A stretch of 23,225 nucleotides of DNA from Methanobacteriota archaeon. GTDB lineage: Archaea; Halobacteriota; Methanomicrobia; Methanomicrobiales; Methanoculleaceae. The stretch is from positions 1 through 23,225 of the forward strand of contig JAEWMO010000001.1 of NCBI GenBank assembly GCA_023457135.1, read 5' to 3'. Both the position numbers and the translations under genes were made by a program. A model generated the notes under the pieces. The model was not told where the DNA came from. It did not search any database and saw only the letters and a list, made by a program, of their open reading frames with translations. Positions 1-6,122 of the stretch are shown here, one piece after another (position 1 is the first letter of the stretch; each line of letters begins with the position of its first letter).

Positions 1-467
1 TCGCCCTGATCGAGAAGGTGGCGCTCGTCAACGTCAACGGCGCCCAGATGATCGGCCGGCCCGGTGTGGCCCGGACGATCTTTGGAGCGCTCGCGGAGCG
101 CGAGGTGAACGTCATGATGATCTCGCAGGGCTCCTCTGAAGCCAACATCTCCCTCATCATCGACGAGTCCCACCTCGAGGCCGCGAAGGCCGCCCTCGAC
201 CCGATCGTGCAGCAGGGGGTCGTGCGCGAGGCCACCTACGACCGCGACGTCTCGGCGGTCGCCGTCGTCGGGGCCGGGATGGCCGGCTCCCCCGGCACCG
301 GGGGCCGGATCTTCTCCGCCCTCGGCCGTGCCGGGATCAACGTCATGATGATCTCGCAGGGTTCAAGCGAGGTGAACGTCTCCTTCGTCGTGACGGGCGG
401 CGACGGCAAACGTGCCCTGCAGGTGCTGCACGACGAATTCCGTCTCTCGGAGAACTCAGATGACTGA
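1..467 (+). CDS. lysC: Aspartate kinase, C-terminal part (ACT domains)
   Basis: The reading frame is open from the left edge, with position 3 starting a codon, so this is the 3' end of a longer gene. The roughly 150 residues visible are two ACT modules. Each carries the same core, MMISQGSSEANISLII and MMISQGSSEVNVSFVV, which is the signature of the regulatory half of aspartate kinase. This half senses amino acids such as lysine or threonine; the kinase itself phosphorylates aspartate in the first step of lysine, threonine and methionine synthesis. The catalytic domain lies outside the window, so an aspartokinase fused to something else cannot be excluded. The stop codon overlaps the purM start by 8 bp, which points to co-transcription and translational coupling. 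Confidence 0.92.
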   Translation, partial: ALIEKVALVNVNGAQMIGRPGVARTIFGALAEREVNVMMISQGSSEANISLIIDESHLEAAKAALDPIVQQGVVREATYDRDVSAVAVVGAGMAGSPGTGGRIFSALGRAGINVMMISQGSSEVNVSFVVTGGDGKRALQVLHDEFRLSENSDD

Positions 468-1452
468 ACATACTTACCGCGAAGCCGGGGTCGACATCGA
501 CCTCGAGGCCCGGGCGGTCCGGGCATTGATCGAGAACCTCACCTACCGGCGGACCGGCGCGTTCCCGATGCTCGGGAAGGTCGGACACTTCGCCGGCCTG
601 ATCGACTGCGGCCCGTTCGTCCTCGCGCTCGCCGTCGACGGCGTCGGGACGAAGATGCTCGTCGCCGACGAGCTTCGCGACTGGAGCACCGTCGGGATCG
701 ACTGCATCGCGATGAACGTCAACGACCTCTACGTCATGAACCTCGAGCCCGTGGCGTTCGTCGACTACATCGCGACCGACGCCCTCTCGGCCGAGAAGAT
801 GGCCCAGATCGGCGTGGGCCTGAACGAGGGCGCAAGGCTCGCGAACATGAACATCGTCGGCGGCGAGACCGCGACCCTGAAAGGGCTCGTGAACGGCCTC
901 GACCTTGCCGGGACGTGCCTCGGGGTCCAGAAGAAGGAGAAGGTCGTCACCGGCGAGACGATCGTCCCCGGCGACGTCGTCGTCGGCGTCCCCTCGAGCG
1001 GCATCCACAGCAACGGTTTAACGCTCGCCCGGAGGGTCGTCGAGGACTGCGCCTCCTACGAGACGAAGCTTGCGAACGGGAAGACCCTGGGACAGGAACT
1101 CCTGACCCCGACCCGGATCTACGCCGAGGTCCTCCGGGTGACGGAGGCCTGCGCAATCCACGGGATGTGCCACGTCACCGGCGGCGGGCTCCTGAACTTC
1201 GAGCGGCTCACCGGCTACGGGTTCTCCTTCACCGACCCGATGGAGGTCCCCGAGATCTTCCGGTGGCTCCAGGAGAACGGGAATATCGGGACTGTCGAGA
1301 TGTACCGGACCTTCAACATGGGCATGGGCTACGCCTTCGTCGCCCCGGAGACGAGCGTCGCCGCGATCCAGAAGATCGTCCCCGACGCCCGGGTGGTCGG
1401 CACGGTGACGGCGGAGCCCGGCGTCCGGCTGAAGGGTATCGAGATTAAGTGA
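460..1452 (+). CDS. purM: Phosphoribosylformylglycinamidine cyclo-ligase (AIR synthetase)
   Basis: PurM closes formylglycinamidine ribonucleotide to aminoimidazole ribonucleotide using ATP, the fifth step of purine synthesis. The 330-residue product has the family's usual length. It shows DGVGTK at about residues 60-65, VNDLYVMNLEPVAFVDY at about 88-103, GGETA at 134-138 and a GIHSNGLTL segment, all typical of the AIRS/PurM ATP-binding fold. The frame is open further upstream, but the ATG at 460 is the right start: it gives the family N-terminus (TYREAGVDID) and sits in the 8-bp overlap with the aspartate kinase stop. A hairpin and T-run follow directly. purF, another gene of the pathway, lies 2.4 kb downstream in a separate transcription unit. 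Confidence 0.97.
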   Translation: MTEHTYREAGVDIDLEARAVRALIENLTYRRTGAFPMLGKVGHFAGLIDCGPFVLALAVDGVGTKMLVADELRDWSTVGIDCIAMNVNDLYVMNLEPVAFVDYIATDALSAEKMAQIGVGLNEGARLANMNIVGGETATLKGLVNGLDLAGTCLGVQKKEKVVTGETIVPGDVVVGVPSSGIHSNGLTLARRVVEDCASYETKLANGKTLGQELLTPTRIYAEVLRVTEACAIHGMCHVTGGGLLNFERLTGYGFSFTDPMEVPEIFRWLQENGNIGTVEMYRTFNMGMGYAFVAPETSVAAIQKIVPDARVVGTVTAEPGVRLKGIEIK

Positions 1453-1486
1453 GGGGCCTCTCACCCCTCAGGAATATTCACTTTTT
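1450..1486 (+). terminator. Terminator after purM
   Basis: The 7-bp stem TGAGGGG/CCCCTCA (1450-1456 with 1464-1470) begins inside the purM stop codon. It is followed by GGAATATTC and a run of five T (1482-1486). The next gene is on the opposite strand, which fits transcription ending here. Confidence 0.65.
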
Positions 1487-1496
1487 CGCCCGCCGT

Positions 1497-1733
1497 TCAC
1501 GCCCCGCCGCCGTGCTCCTGGAAGTAGTGCATCGCCTCGGGAACATACTCCCGGACCCGTCTCAGGAAATGGTCCGCGAGATCGGCGTCGGCCACCAGGA
1601 ACGAGTGCTGCATCGCCCGCTCCGTATCCTTGTCGAGCCCCCCGCTCCGGTCCATCTCCTCCTTGATCTGGTGGACGGCGTCCTCGACCTCCGCCTCGCT
1701 CTCCCACTTCAGCACCGATATCGTTCGTGCCAT
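1497..1733 (-). CDS. Small conserved-looking protein of unknown function
   Basis: I do not recognise a family. The product is 78 residues, acidic and probably all-helical (MARTISVLKWESEAEVEDAV...), with a short Gly-Ala tail. It has no cysteine pair, signal peptide or membrane segment, so a soluble cytoplasmic protein is likely. The start is set at the ATG at 1733 because GAGGTGA lies 6 bases upstream; a GTG three codons earlier falls inside that ribosome-binding site. It converges on purM and follows the T-run terminator of the ZPR1-like gene, so it may have its own promoter: CAAATAGG at about 1768-1776 on the minus strand is a weak candidate. The good ribosome-binding site and well-formed helical composition argue that it is real. 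Confidence 0.7.
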   Translation of the reverse strand: MARTISVLKWESEAEVEDAVHQIKEEMDRSGGLDKDTERAMQHSFLVADADLADHFLRRVREYVPEAMHYFQEHGGGA

Positions 1734-1795
1734 ACTCTTCACCTCAGGGCGTCGCGTATGGGGGGTGGCCCTATTTGAGGTTAACGCCCGCGGGG

Positions 1796-1810
1796 CAAAA
1801 AAAGAAAAAT
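1796..1810 (-). terminator. T-rich terminator after the ZPR1-like gene
   Basis: On the minus strand the sequence just past the ZPR1-like stop codon reads TTTTTCTTTTTTT with no need for a stem. Long T-runs alone are enough for many archaeal terminators. Confidence 0.55.
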
Positions 1811-1811
1811 C

Positions 1812-2339
1812 TCAGGCTTCGCCCTGGTCGAGGAGCATCTTTTCGGCTTTCTCGCTGACGAGCATGCTGTTCCCCGAAGGGTCCTCGAGGATGACCGTGA
1901 AGGGAGTGCCCACCTCCCGCGCGGTCCCGATGGTCTCGAGCATCCTGAGTGCGGCCGCCCGCTCCTCGTCGCTATCGGGGTTGGCGAGGACCGTTCCCAC
2001 CGCCCGCTCGAACCGGTCGAGGACCCCCTCGATATTGGTGACGAACCCCTCGCAGGCCGTCCCGGGCTCGACCGCAAGACCGAGCTCGGGGATCGTGATC
2101 GTCCCCGTCGTGCTCCGCACCACCCGGATCGCAAGATCGTCGGGCTCCTCCACGCGCACCGTCCATCGCACCGGGTCGCCCTCCCCGAGGATGATGGTGT
2201 CAGTGTGCCGGTAGCCGCAGCCCTCGCAGGCGATCGCGACGAGCAGGAGGTCGGGGAAGTGGGGGATGTCGAGGCGGTGGTGGACGATCTCGATATCACA
2301 CCCGCACGCCGGACAGGTCCCCGCGTACGAATCCCGCAC
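1812..2339 (-). CDS. ZPR1-type zinc-finger protein
   Basis: The 175-residue product carries a four-cysteine zinc site made of CPAC (C9, C12) and CEGC (C38, C41), followed by GYRHTDT and a beta-rich domain containing TTGTITIPELGLAVEPG. This is the layout of the archaeal ZPR1-related family, a single-module relative of eukaryotic ZPR1, which binds translation factor eEF1A. The exact archaeal role is unsettled; a link to translation-factor folding is only by homology. It starts at GTG 2339, sharing one base with the TAG stop of sepF, so the two genes are almost certainly translated from the same message. The stop is followed by a T-rich terminator. Confidence 0.88.
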   Translation of the reverse strand: MRDSYAGTCPACGCDIEIVHHRLDIPHFPDLLLVAIACEGCGYRHTDTIILGEGDPVRWTVRVEEPDDLAIRVVRSTTGTITIPELGLAVEPGTACEGFVTNIEGVLDRFERAVGTVLANPDSDEERAAALRMLETIGTAREVGTPFTVILEDPSGNSMLVSEKAEKMLLDQGEA

Positions 2340-2716
2340 TAGACGCCACCGCCGATCTTGTCGCGGGAGACCTTGACGGACATCGGCGTGATGACGACAT
2401 ACTTCTGCTCCCCGAGGCCGACGATGTCGCCGTTCACATCCTTTGCCACGTCGCGGAGGTCCTTTAAGACCCGCTCGAACGTCACCTTGTCCATCTTCAG
2501 CCGCCCGATATCGACGATGACGATGTTGCCGTTGTAGACCTCGTCTTTGACGCGGGGGGTATCCTTGAGGTCGGCGATGGTGGCGATCTTGATGTACATG
2601 GATGCCGGCTCTTCCTCGCTCTTTCCTTCGTAGGCGGCGAGGTCGAGTTCCATATAGTCCTCTTCGCTCTTTACGGAGTTTTTACCGAGGATGCTGTCAA
2701 AGAGCTTCTTAACCAT
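2339..2716 (-). CDS. sepF: Cell division protein SepF
   Basis: SepF is the membrane anchor of the FtsZ ring in archaea that divide with FtsZ. The 125-residue protein has a short amphipathic N-terminal helix (MVKKLFDSILGK), the expected membrane-targeting segment. An acidic linker follows, then the SepF core at about 40-122 (MYIKIATIADLKDTPRVKDEV, GNIVIVDIG, GEQKYVVITP). Length and order match archaeal SepF. No Shine-Dalgarno sequence precedes the ATG, while an AT-rich TATA-like stretch lies about 25 bases upstream, so the message may be leaderless. It overlaps the ZPR1-like gene by one base and follows the PUA-protein gene after 50 bp. Confidence 0.93.
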   Translation of the reverse strand: MVKKLFDSILGKNSVKSEEDYMELDLAAYEGKSEEEPASMYIKIATIADLKDTPRVKDEVYNGNIVIVDIGRLKMDKVTFERVLKDLRDVAKDVNGDIVGLGEQKYVVITPMSVKVSRDKIGGGV

Positions 2717-2735
2717 AAGAAAATTGAGGAATGAA

Positions 2736-2744
2736 TTTTATTTA
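2736..2744 (-). promoter_or_regulatory. Probable TATA box for sepF
   Basis: On the minus strand TTAAATAAA lies 20-28 bases before the sepF ATG in a strongly AT-rich gap. The distance would put the transcription start at or within a few bases of the start codon. Confidence 0.5.
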
Positions 2745-2766
2745 ATAGTATCCTTTATTTTCTCGC

Positions 2767-3264
2767 TCAGATCTCAAGATTCCAGATATCGTCGCCGACG
2801 TAGTGGATGCTCTTGACCGATTTGCCCTTCTCCTGCCGCTCCATATCGGCGGCATCGAAGAGGGCAATCCCGATCGCGAGCGGTTTGCCGTAGCGCTCCT
2901 CGACGACCTGCACCGGGTGACCCGCACGGACGTCGGGCGAGATCGAGACGATGCCGGGGCGCATGGCATCCGCGCCGTTGGCCACAAACCTGACCGCGCC
3001 GGCATCCACGACCACGCGGCGCTCGGGGATCGGGTGCTCGACGAGGCCGCGGAGGGTGGGAAACGCCCAGGTCTCCGAGGCCATCAGGAACGGTTTTTTG
3101 TCGACGAGGTAGAGTTCGACGGAGGCGTCCGTCTCGGCCCGCTCGATCCGGTCGGAGCGGAAGTGGTCTGCGGACGGGCCGATCTCGTCGGCGAGGCGGT
3201 CCAGGAGTTCGGTGATCTGCGATTTCCGGATGACGTGGCGCTTCTTTATGGTGATCTTCGGCAT
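2767..3264 (-). CDS. PUA-domain RNA-binding protein (archaeal MCT-1-like)
   Basis: The 165-residue product has an N-terminal domain with basic residues (MPKITIKKRHVIRKSQI) and a C-terminal PUA domain at about 82-158. The PUA part is recognised by VVVDAGAVRFVANGADAMRPGI, VRAGHPVQVVEERYGKPLAIG and the closing KSVKSIHYVGDDIW. This arrangement matches the archaeal family related to eukaryotic MCT-1, which works with DENR in ribosome recycling and re-initiation. A direct tRNA or rRNA role in archaea is inferred from the fold. GAGGT about 10 bases upstream supports the ATG at 3264. It is divergent from lsm, and a TATA-like TTAAATATAA at 3311-3320 on its strand is a suitable promoter. Confidence 0.88.
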   Translation of the reverse strand: MPKITIKKRHVIRKSQITELLDRLADEIGPSADHFRSDRIERAETDASVELYLVDKKPFLMASETWAFPTLRGLVEHPIPERRVVVDAGAVRFVANGADAMRPGIVSISPDVRAGHPVQVVEERYGKPLAIGIALFDAADMERQEKGKSVKSIHYVGDDIWNLEI

Positions 3265-3310
3265 GGAATCGGGACCTCAGAGACGTATCATGCGGTGCAG
3301 AGCAGCGCGG

Positions 3311-3320
3311 TTATATTTAA
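3311..3320 (-). promoter_or_regulatory. Probable TATA box for the PUA-protein gene
   Basis: The minus strand reads TTAAATATAA about 47-56 bases before the start codon, leaving room for a leader of about 25 bases with a GAGGT ribosome-binding site. The site lies in the shared divergent gap with lsm. Confidence 0.45.
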
Positions 3321-3335
3321 GTAGCTTCCTCACTC

Positions 3336-3345
3336 AAATATATTA
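3336..3345 (+). promoter_or_regulatory. Probable TATA box for lsm-rpl37e-purF
   Basis: AAATATATTA sits about 30-39 bases before the lsm start codon in an otherwise GC-rich setting, giving a predicted start site some 10 bases before the ATG. Confidence 0.45.
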
Positions 3346-3374
3346 CTCCAGAAAGGACGGCATAGGGTAATCAT

Positions 3375-3602
3375 ATGACGCCAAGACCGTTGGATATTTT
3401 AGATCAGGTACTGAATCGTCAGCCCGTCATCATCAGCCTCAAAGGTGGAAGAGAGATCCGGGGTATCCTGCAGGGATACGACGTTCACATGAATCTGGTA
3501 CTTGATAAGGCAGAAGAGGAAGTGGACGGCACGGTTCAGAGACTGGGCACGCTGATCGTCCGCGGCGACAACGTAATTTACATTACCCCTTCAGTCGAAT
3601 AA
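3375..3602 (+). CDS. Archaeal Sm-like RNA-binding protein (LSm/SmAP)
   Basis: LSm proteins form seven-membered rings that bind U-rich RNA and help in RNA processing and turnover. The 75-residue protein is a complete single Sm fold. The Sm1 motif is seen in LKGGREIRGILQGYDVHMNLVL, with Asp36, Met39 and Asn40 in the RNA-binding loop, and the Sm2 motif is IVRGDNVIYI at 61-70. The length is typical. The gene starts the lsm-rpl37e-purF cluster, with rpl37e beginning only 14 bp after its stop; an Lsm gene next to L37e is a widespread archaeal arrangement. Confidence 0.97.
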   Translation: MTPRPLDILDQVLNRQPVIISLKGGREIRGILQGYDVHMNLVLDKAEEEVDGTVQRLGTLIVRGDNVIYITPSVE

Positions 3603-3616
3603 GTAGGTGAGAGAGC

Positions 3617-3799
3617 ATGTCAAAAGGCACACCCTCAATGGGCAAGCGGCAGAAGCGCACCCACATCGCCTGCAGGCGGTGCGGCAAGATTTCGTTCCAC
3701 GCACAGCACAAGGTCTGTTCGGCCTGCGGTTTCGGAAGGAGCAGCAGGATCCGGAGCTACCGGTGGACGGAAAAGAAGGCAAAGGTACCGACGCATTAG
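3617..3799 (+). CDS. rpl37e: Large subunit ribosomal protein L37e
   Basis: This 60-residue basic protein belongs to the 50S subunit. It has the family's zinc ribbon, CRRC (C19, C22) and CSAC (C34, C37), inside the typical sequence THIACRRCGK...KVCSACGFG, followed by SRIRSYRW. L37e is found in archaea and eukaryotes but not in bacteria. The alternative ATG seven codons in (MGKRQKRTH) would be short for the family. AGGTGAGAG just upstream supports the chosen start. purF begins 9 bp after the stop, so all three genes are likely one message. Confidence 0.97.
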   Translation: MSKGTPSMGKRQKRTHIACRRCGKISFHAQHKVCSACGFGRSSRIRSYRWTEKKAKVPTH

Positions 3800-3808
3800 A
3801 GCTGTATC

Positions 3809-5248
3809 ATGTGTGGTATCGTTGGCATCGTCGATGCTGGCGGTGTCTCTTTTCCTCTGTACTATGCCCTATACGCTCTCCAGCACCGGGGGCAGGAGAG
3901 CGCGGGGATCTCTACTTTTGAAGGCACGACCCTGTACACGCACAAAGCCCAGGGGCTCGTTGCCGAGGTCTTCAACAGCCATATCCTACAGGGACTGCGA
4001 GGCACCGCGGGAATCGGACACGTGCGCTACCCGACGACCGGGTCGAAAGTCCCCGAGAACGTCCAGCCGTTCAAGTTTCACTACCAGGGACTCGATCTCG
4101 CGATCGCCCATAACGGCAACCTGGTGAACACGGTCGAACTCCGGGAGGAGTACGAGCGCCGGGGGCAGATCTTCTGCACCACGACCGACACCGAGATCAT
4201 AGCGAGCGTCATCGCCGACGCGTTCCGGACCTCAAAGAGCATGGAGGACGCCGTGCGGCTCTGCATGCGCCGCCTGCGGGGCTCCTACGCCGTCGTCGCG
4301 CTGGTGAACGGCGTCGTCTACGCCTTCCGCGACCCGCTCGGGATCAAGCCGCTCTGCATCGGCCGGATCGACGGCGGCTACATCGTCGCCTCAGAGAGCG
4401 TGGGGATCGATGCGCTGGACGGCACCCTGGTCCGCGACGTGCGGCCGGGCGAGCTCGTCTGCATCGACGAGAGCGGGCTCTCCTCGGTCCAGATCGCGAC
4501 CGCGAACCGGACGGCGCACTGCATCTTCGAGTACATCTACTTCGCCCGCGCCGACTCGATCATGGACGGGAAACTGGTCTACGACGTCCGGCGGAAGATC
4601 GGGCAGGACCTCTACGATGCGGACCCCCTCGAGGCGGACATCGCCTGCCCGGTCCCGGACTCCGGGATCGCGTATGCCGCCGGCTACGCCGAGCGGTCCG
4701 GGACCCCGTTCGTCGAGGGCCTGATGAAGAACCGCTACATGGGCCGGACGTTCATCATGCCGACCCAGCAGCAGCGGGAGCGGGCGGTCCGGATCAAGCT
4801 CAACACCGTCCGGGGCAACCTCAAGGACAGGAAGGTCATCCTCATCGACGACAGCATCGTCCGGGGAACGACCTCCCGCCGGATCGTGAACATGATCCGG
4901 GATGCGGGGGCGGAGGAGATCCACCTCCGGGTCGGCTCCCCGCCGATCATCGCCCCCTGCTACCTCGGCGTGGATATGCCCACGCGGGCGGAGCTGATCG
5001 CGAGCGGCCAGGAGATCGAGGCGGTGCGGGAGAGCATCGGAGCGACCTCGCTCACCTACGTCCCGCTCGAAGACCTGGTCGAGGCGGTCGGGTGCGACGA
5101 GCGGAACCTCTGCACCGGGTGCCTGACCGGGTGCTACCCGGTGGAGATCAACGGGGAGAAGAGCTGCCACTGCGTCGTCGACTACGTGGCCGGCACCCAC
5201 CAGGCCGACCTCTCGGCCTTCAAGGCCGGGAAGGAACGGACGGCGTAA
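3809..5248 (+). CDS. purF: Amidophosphoribosyltransferase
   Basis: PurF joins the amide nitrogen of glutamine to PRPP to give phosphoribosylamine, the committed step of purine synthesis. The 479-residue protein starts MCGIVGIVDAGG, so Cys2 becomes the glutaminase nucleophile after Met removal and there is no propeptide. The glutaminase half includes QHRGQESAGI, GIGHVRYPTTG and HNGNL; the transferase half has the PRPP loop VILIDDSIVRGTT (343-355). Cysteines at 238, 384, 435 and 438 fall where the Bacillus-type enzyme binds its structural [4Fe-4S] cluster, and CTGCLTGC (435-442) supports this. Unusually many further cysteines (442, 453, 455) follow. Expression is likely tied to the upstream ribosomal genes. 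Confidence 0.98.
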   Translation: MCGIVGIVDAGGVSFPLYYALYALQHRGQESAGISTFEGTTLYTHKAQGLVAEVFNSHILQGLRGTAGIGHVRYPTTGSKVPENVQPFKFHYQGLDLAIAHNGNLVNTVELREEYERRGQIFCTTTDTEIIASVIADAFRTSKSMEDAVRLCMRRLRGSYAVVALVNGVVYAFRDPLGIKPLCIGRIDGGYIVASESVGIDALDGTLVRDVRPGELVCIDESGLSSVQIATANRTAHCIFEYIYFARADSIMDGKLVYDVRRKIGQDLYDADPLEADIACPVPDSGIAYAAGYAERSGTPFVEGLMKNRYMGRTFIMPTQQQRERAVRIKLNTVRGNLKDRKVILIDDSIVRGTTSRRIVNMIRDAGAEEIHLRVGSPPIIAPCYLGVDMPTRAELIASGQEIEAVRESIGATSLTYVPLEDLVEAVGCDERNLCTGCLTGCYPVEINGEKSCHCVVDYVAGTHQADLSAFKAGKERTA

Positions 5249-5249
5249 G

Positions 5250-5285
5250 TTCCCGTGCGGCATCTGCCGGGAATATTCCTTTTTT
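5250..5285 (+). terminator. Terminator after purF
   Basis: The stem TTCCCG/CGGGAA (5250-5255 with 5268-5273) leads into the palindrome GGAATATTCC and a run of six T (5280-5285). The layout repeats that of the purM terminator. Confidence 0.65.
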
Positions 5286-5370
5286 CGACGTTTTGTGCAA
5301 GCCCCCTCCGGCATCGCTATGACGAGGCCTCTTGGTTCCGAGAAACCCGTACGCTGGACCGTGGTGGCTG

Positions 5371-5393
5371 CGCACCTGACGGTGCTCGAGCTC
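5371..5393 (+). repeat. Motif copy 1 of 3 (CGCACCTnnCGGTGCTC core)
   Basis: This is the first of three related copies in 230 bp. The core CGCACCT-GA-CGGTGCTC is followed by GAGCTC. Immediately downstream is a perfect hairpin CGTTCC/GGAACG (5394-5409). Confidence 0.7.
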
Positions 5394-5434
5394 CGTTCCT
5401 ACCGGAACGTCGCTTATCGCCACGCACTGCCCCC

Positions 5435-5446
5435 GCCCCTCGGGGC
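5435..5446. repeat. Short perfect hairpin GCCCC-TC-GGGGC
   Basis: A five-base arm and its complement are separated by two bases. It is one of a series of compact hairpins in this gap. Confidence 0.5.
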
Positions 5447-5455
5447 TGGGAACGA

Positions 5456-5470
5456 CTGCCGGAACGGCAG
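5456..5470. repeat. Short perfect hairpin CTGCCG-GAA-CGGCAG
   Basis: A six-base perfect stem with a GAA loop lies directly next to motif copy 2. Confidence 0.55.
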
Positions 5471-5492
5471 GAGTTGGAGCACCGCAGGTGCG
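5471..5492 (-). repeat. Motif copy 2 of 3, inverted
   Basis: Read on the minus strand it gives CGCACCT-G-CGGTGCTC followed by CAACTC, one base shorter than the other copies. Being inverted, it can pair with copy 1 or copy 3 in a transcript. Confidence 0.7.
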
Positions 5493-5558
5493 AGCGAGGA
5501 GGCCGGAGGCCGGGCGGGGTGGGGGCTACAGGCAGATCTGTAGAGTAGAGACAGGGGA

Positions 5559-5574
5559 GGGGGGCAAGCCCCCC
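5559..5574. repeat. Strong GC hairpin GGGGGG-CAAG-CCCCCC
   Basis: Six G pair with six C across a CAAG loop. It lies between motif copies 2 and 3, at the centre of a wider inverted repeat formed by GGGGTGGGGGCT (about 5517-5528) and AGCCCCACCCCC (about 5622-5634). Confidence 0.6.
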
Positions 5575-5576
5575 TT

Positions 5577-5599
5577 CGCACCTATCGGTGCTCAAGCTC
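5577..5599 (+). repeat. Motif copy 3 of 3
   Basis: CGCACCT-AT-CGGTGCTC followed by AAGCTC, the same orientation as copy 1 and differing from it at three positions. Confidence 0.7.
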
Positions 5600-5759
5600 G
5601 CTCCGCTCGCACTCCCCGTCAGCCCCACCCCCGGGCGCGATATCCCCACGGTCCAGTGTAGGGGTCCCCCCAGCCTTTTTGGTCATTCTGGAATGGCAGC
5701 GATGCTGTGGTTTCCTGCGCTTACATCCGACAGACCGGACTCCTCGCAAATACATCAGC

Positions 5760-5828
5760 CTGTCTCCCCTGGGCCGAGCGGTTAAAGAACTCCTCTCGCG
5801 CGAGCGCCCGGGCTCGCCGGGGAGACAG
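5760..5828. ncRNA. Candidate structured RNA or long foldback of 69 nt
   Basis: A perfect 10-bp stem CTGTCTCCCC/GGGGAGACAG (5760-5769 with 5819-5828) encloses 49 bases. These can form a second stem CGAGC/GCTCG (5775-5779 with 5812-5816) and an inner palindrome CTCGCGCGAG. The left part, GGGCCGAGCGGTTAAAG, looks like the D-arm of a class II tRNA (Leu/Ser), but no T-arm or anticodon arm can be fitted. It could be a degraded tRNA, a small RNA such as an H/ACA guide (ACA directly follows GGGGAG), or just a DNA inverted repeat. The strand cannot be told. Confidence 0.4.
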
Positions 5829-5916
5829 TCTCAAGGAATGCAGAGGCTGAATGCTGTTGGACGAAGGGAACAACTGAGAAGTGAAAACTGCGCAAAAACA
5901 CTGAAGAATCGAACAT

Positions 5917-5990
5917 AGCGAGGGATGGATTTGAACCATCGGTCTACGGGTTATGAGCCCGCCGGGATTTCCTGACTACCCCACCTCGCT
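5917..5990 (-). tRNA. Initiator tRNA-Met (anticodon CAU)
   Basis: The 74-base gene folds into a full cloverleaf: acceptor AGCGAGG/CCTCGCT, T-arm GATGG-TTCAAAT-CCATC and anticodon loop CTCATAA with CAT at 5955-5953. Two features mark it as the initiator: an A1-U72 acceptor end, and three consecutive G-C pairs at the base of the anticodon stem (GGG before the loop, CCC after). No intron is present and the 3' CCA is not encoded. Two TATA-like sites lie upstream on this strand (6005-6011 and 6027-6036); the farther one is better spaced for a tRNA transcript with a short 5' leader. Confidence 0.97.
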
Positions 5991-6026
5991 TCCAATCTGT
6001 GAGGTATATAACATTGTATCTCCGGG

Positions 6027-6036
6027 GATATATATC
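6027..6036 (-). promoter_or_regulatory. Probable TATA box for the initiator tRNA
   Basis: GATATATATC is centred about 41 bases before the mature tRNA 5' end, predicting a leader of about 15 bases. A second TATATAA at 6005-6011 is closer, but would place the start inside the tRNA. Confidence 0.45.
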
Positions 6037-6089
6037 TTCCTGACGCTCCGGCAGCCGCACTCGCCGCTTCGCCGGCCGTTGCTACCCAA

Positions 6090-6097
6090 TTTTTATA
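6090..6097 (+). promoter_or_regulatory. Probable TATA box for the thioredoxin gene
   Basis: TTTTTATA ends 25 bases before the ATG at 6123, and no Shine-Dalgarno sequence lies between them. This suggests a leaderless or nearly leaderless transcript. Confidence 0.5.
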
Positions 6098-6122
6098 GGG
6101 GCCTGTGCCATACCTCCACTCC

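Larger units (their letters stand above)
5286..5916. other. Hairpin-rich stretch without a gene
   Basis: No believable protein-coding frame exists here: the short open frames lack ribosome-binding sites, overlap on both strands and have simple Arg/Gly/Ser/Pro-rich compositions. Instead the stretch holds several perfect short hairpins and three copies of a 23-bp motif (5371-5599), then a T-run at 5673-5677, and a 69-nt foldback at 5760-5828. The last 90 bases before the tRNA gene are more A-rich and show nothing recognisable. Confidence 0.75.

Noticed and set aside
412..459. An upstream start for purM at 412
   Set aside because: The extra 16 residues (MPCRCCTTNSV...) come from the aspartate kinase gene read in another frame and do not occur in PurM proteins.
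4391..5314. A 307-residue open frame opposite purF
   Set aside because: It is antisense to conserved PurF sequence and has no recognisable motif.
5371..5599. A possible CRISPR array
   Set aside because: There are only three copies, one inverted, with unequal spacing of about 78-85 bp; no cas gene is nearby.
5371..5635. A transposon-derived MITE with clear terminal repeats
   Set aside because: Inverted repeats are present but no matching ends with a target-site duplication could be found, so the element is described only as repeats.
5765..5825. A possible tRNA-Leu or tRNA-Ser gene suggested by the D-arm-like sequence
   Set aside because: No T-arm with TTC, no anticodon arm and no variable arm can be fitted, so it is listed only as a candidate structured RNA.
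5255..5918. Several short open frames of 65-110 codons in the gap after purF
   Set aside because: They overlap each other on both strands, lack ribosome-binding sites and have low-complexity Arg/Gly/Ser/Pro composition; they follow from the GC-rich hairpins.
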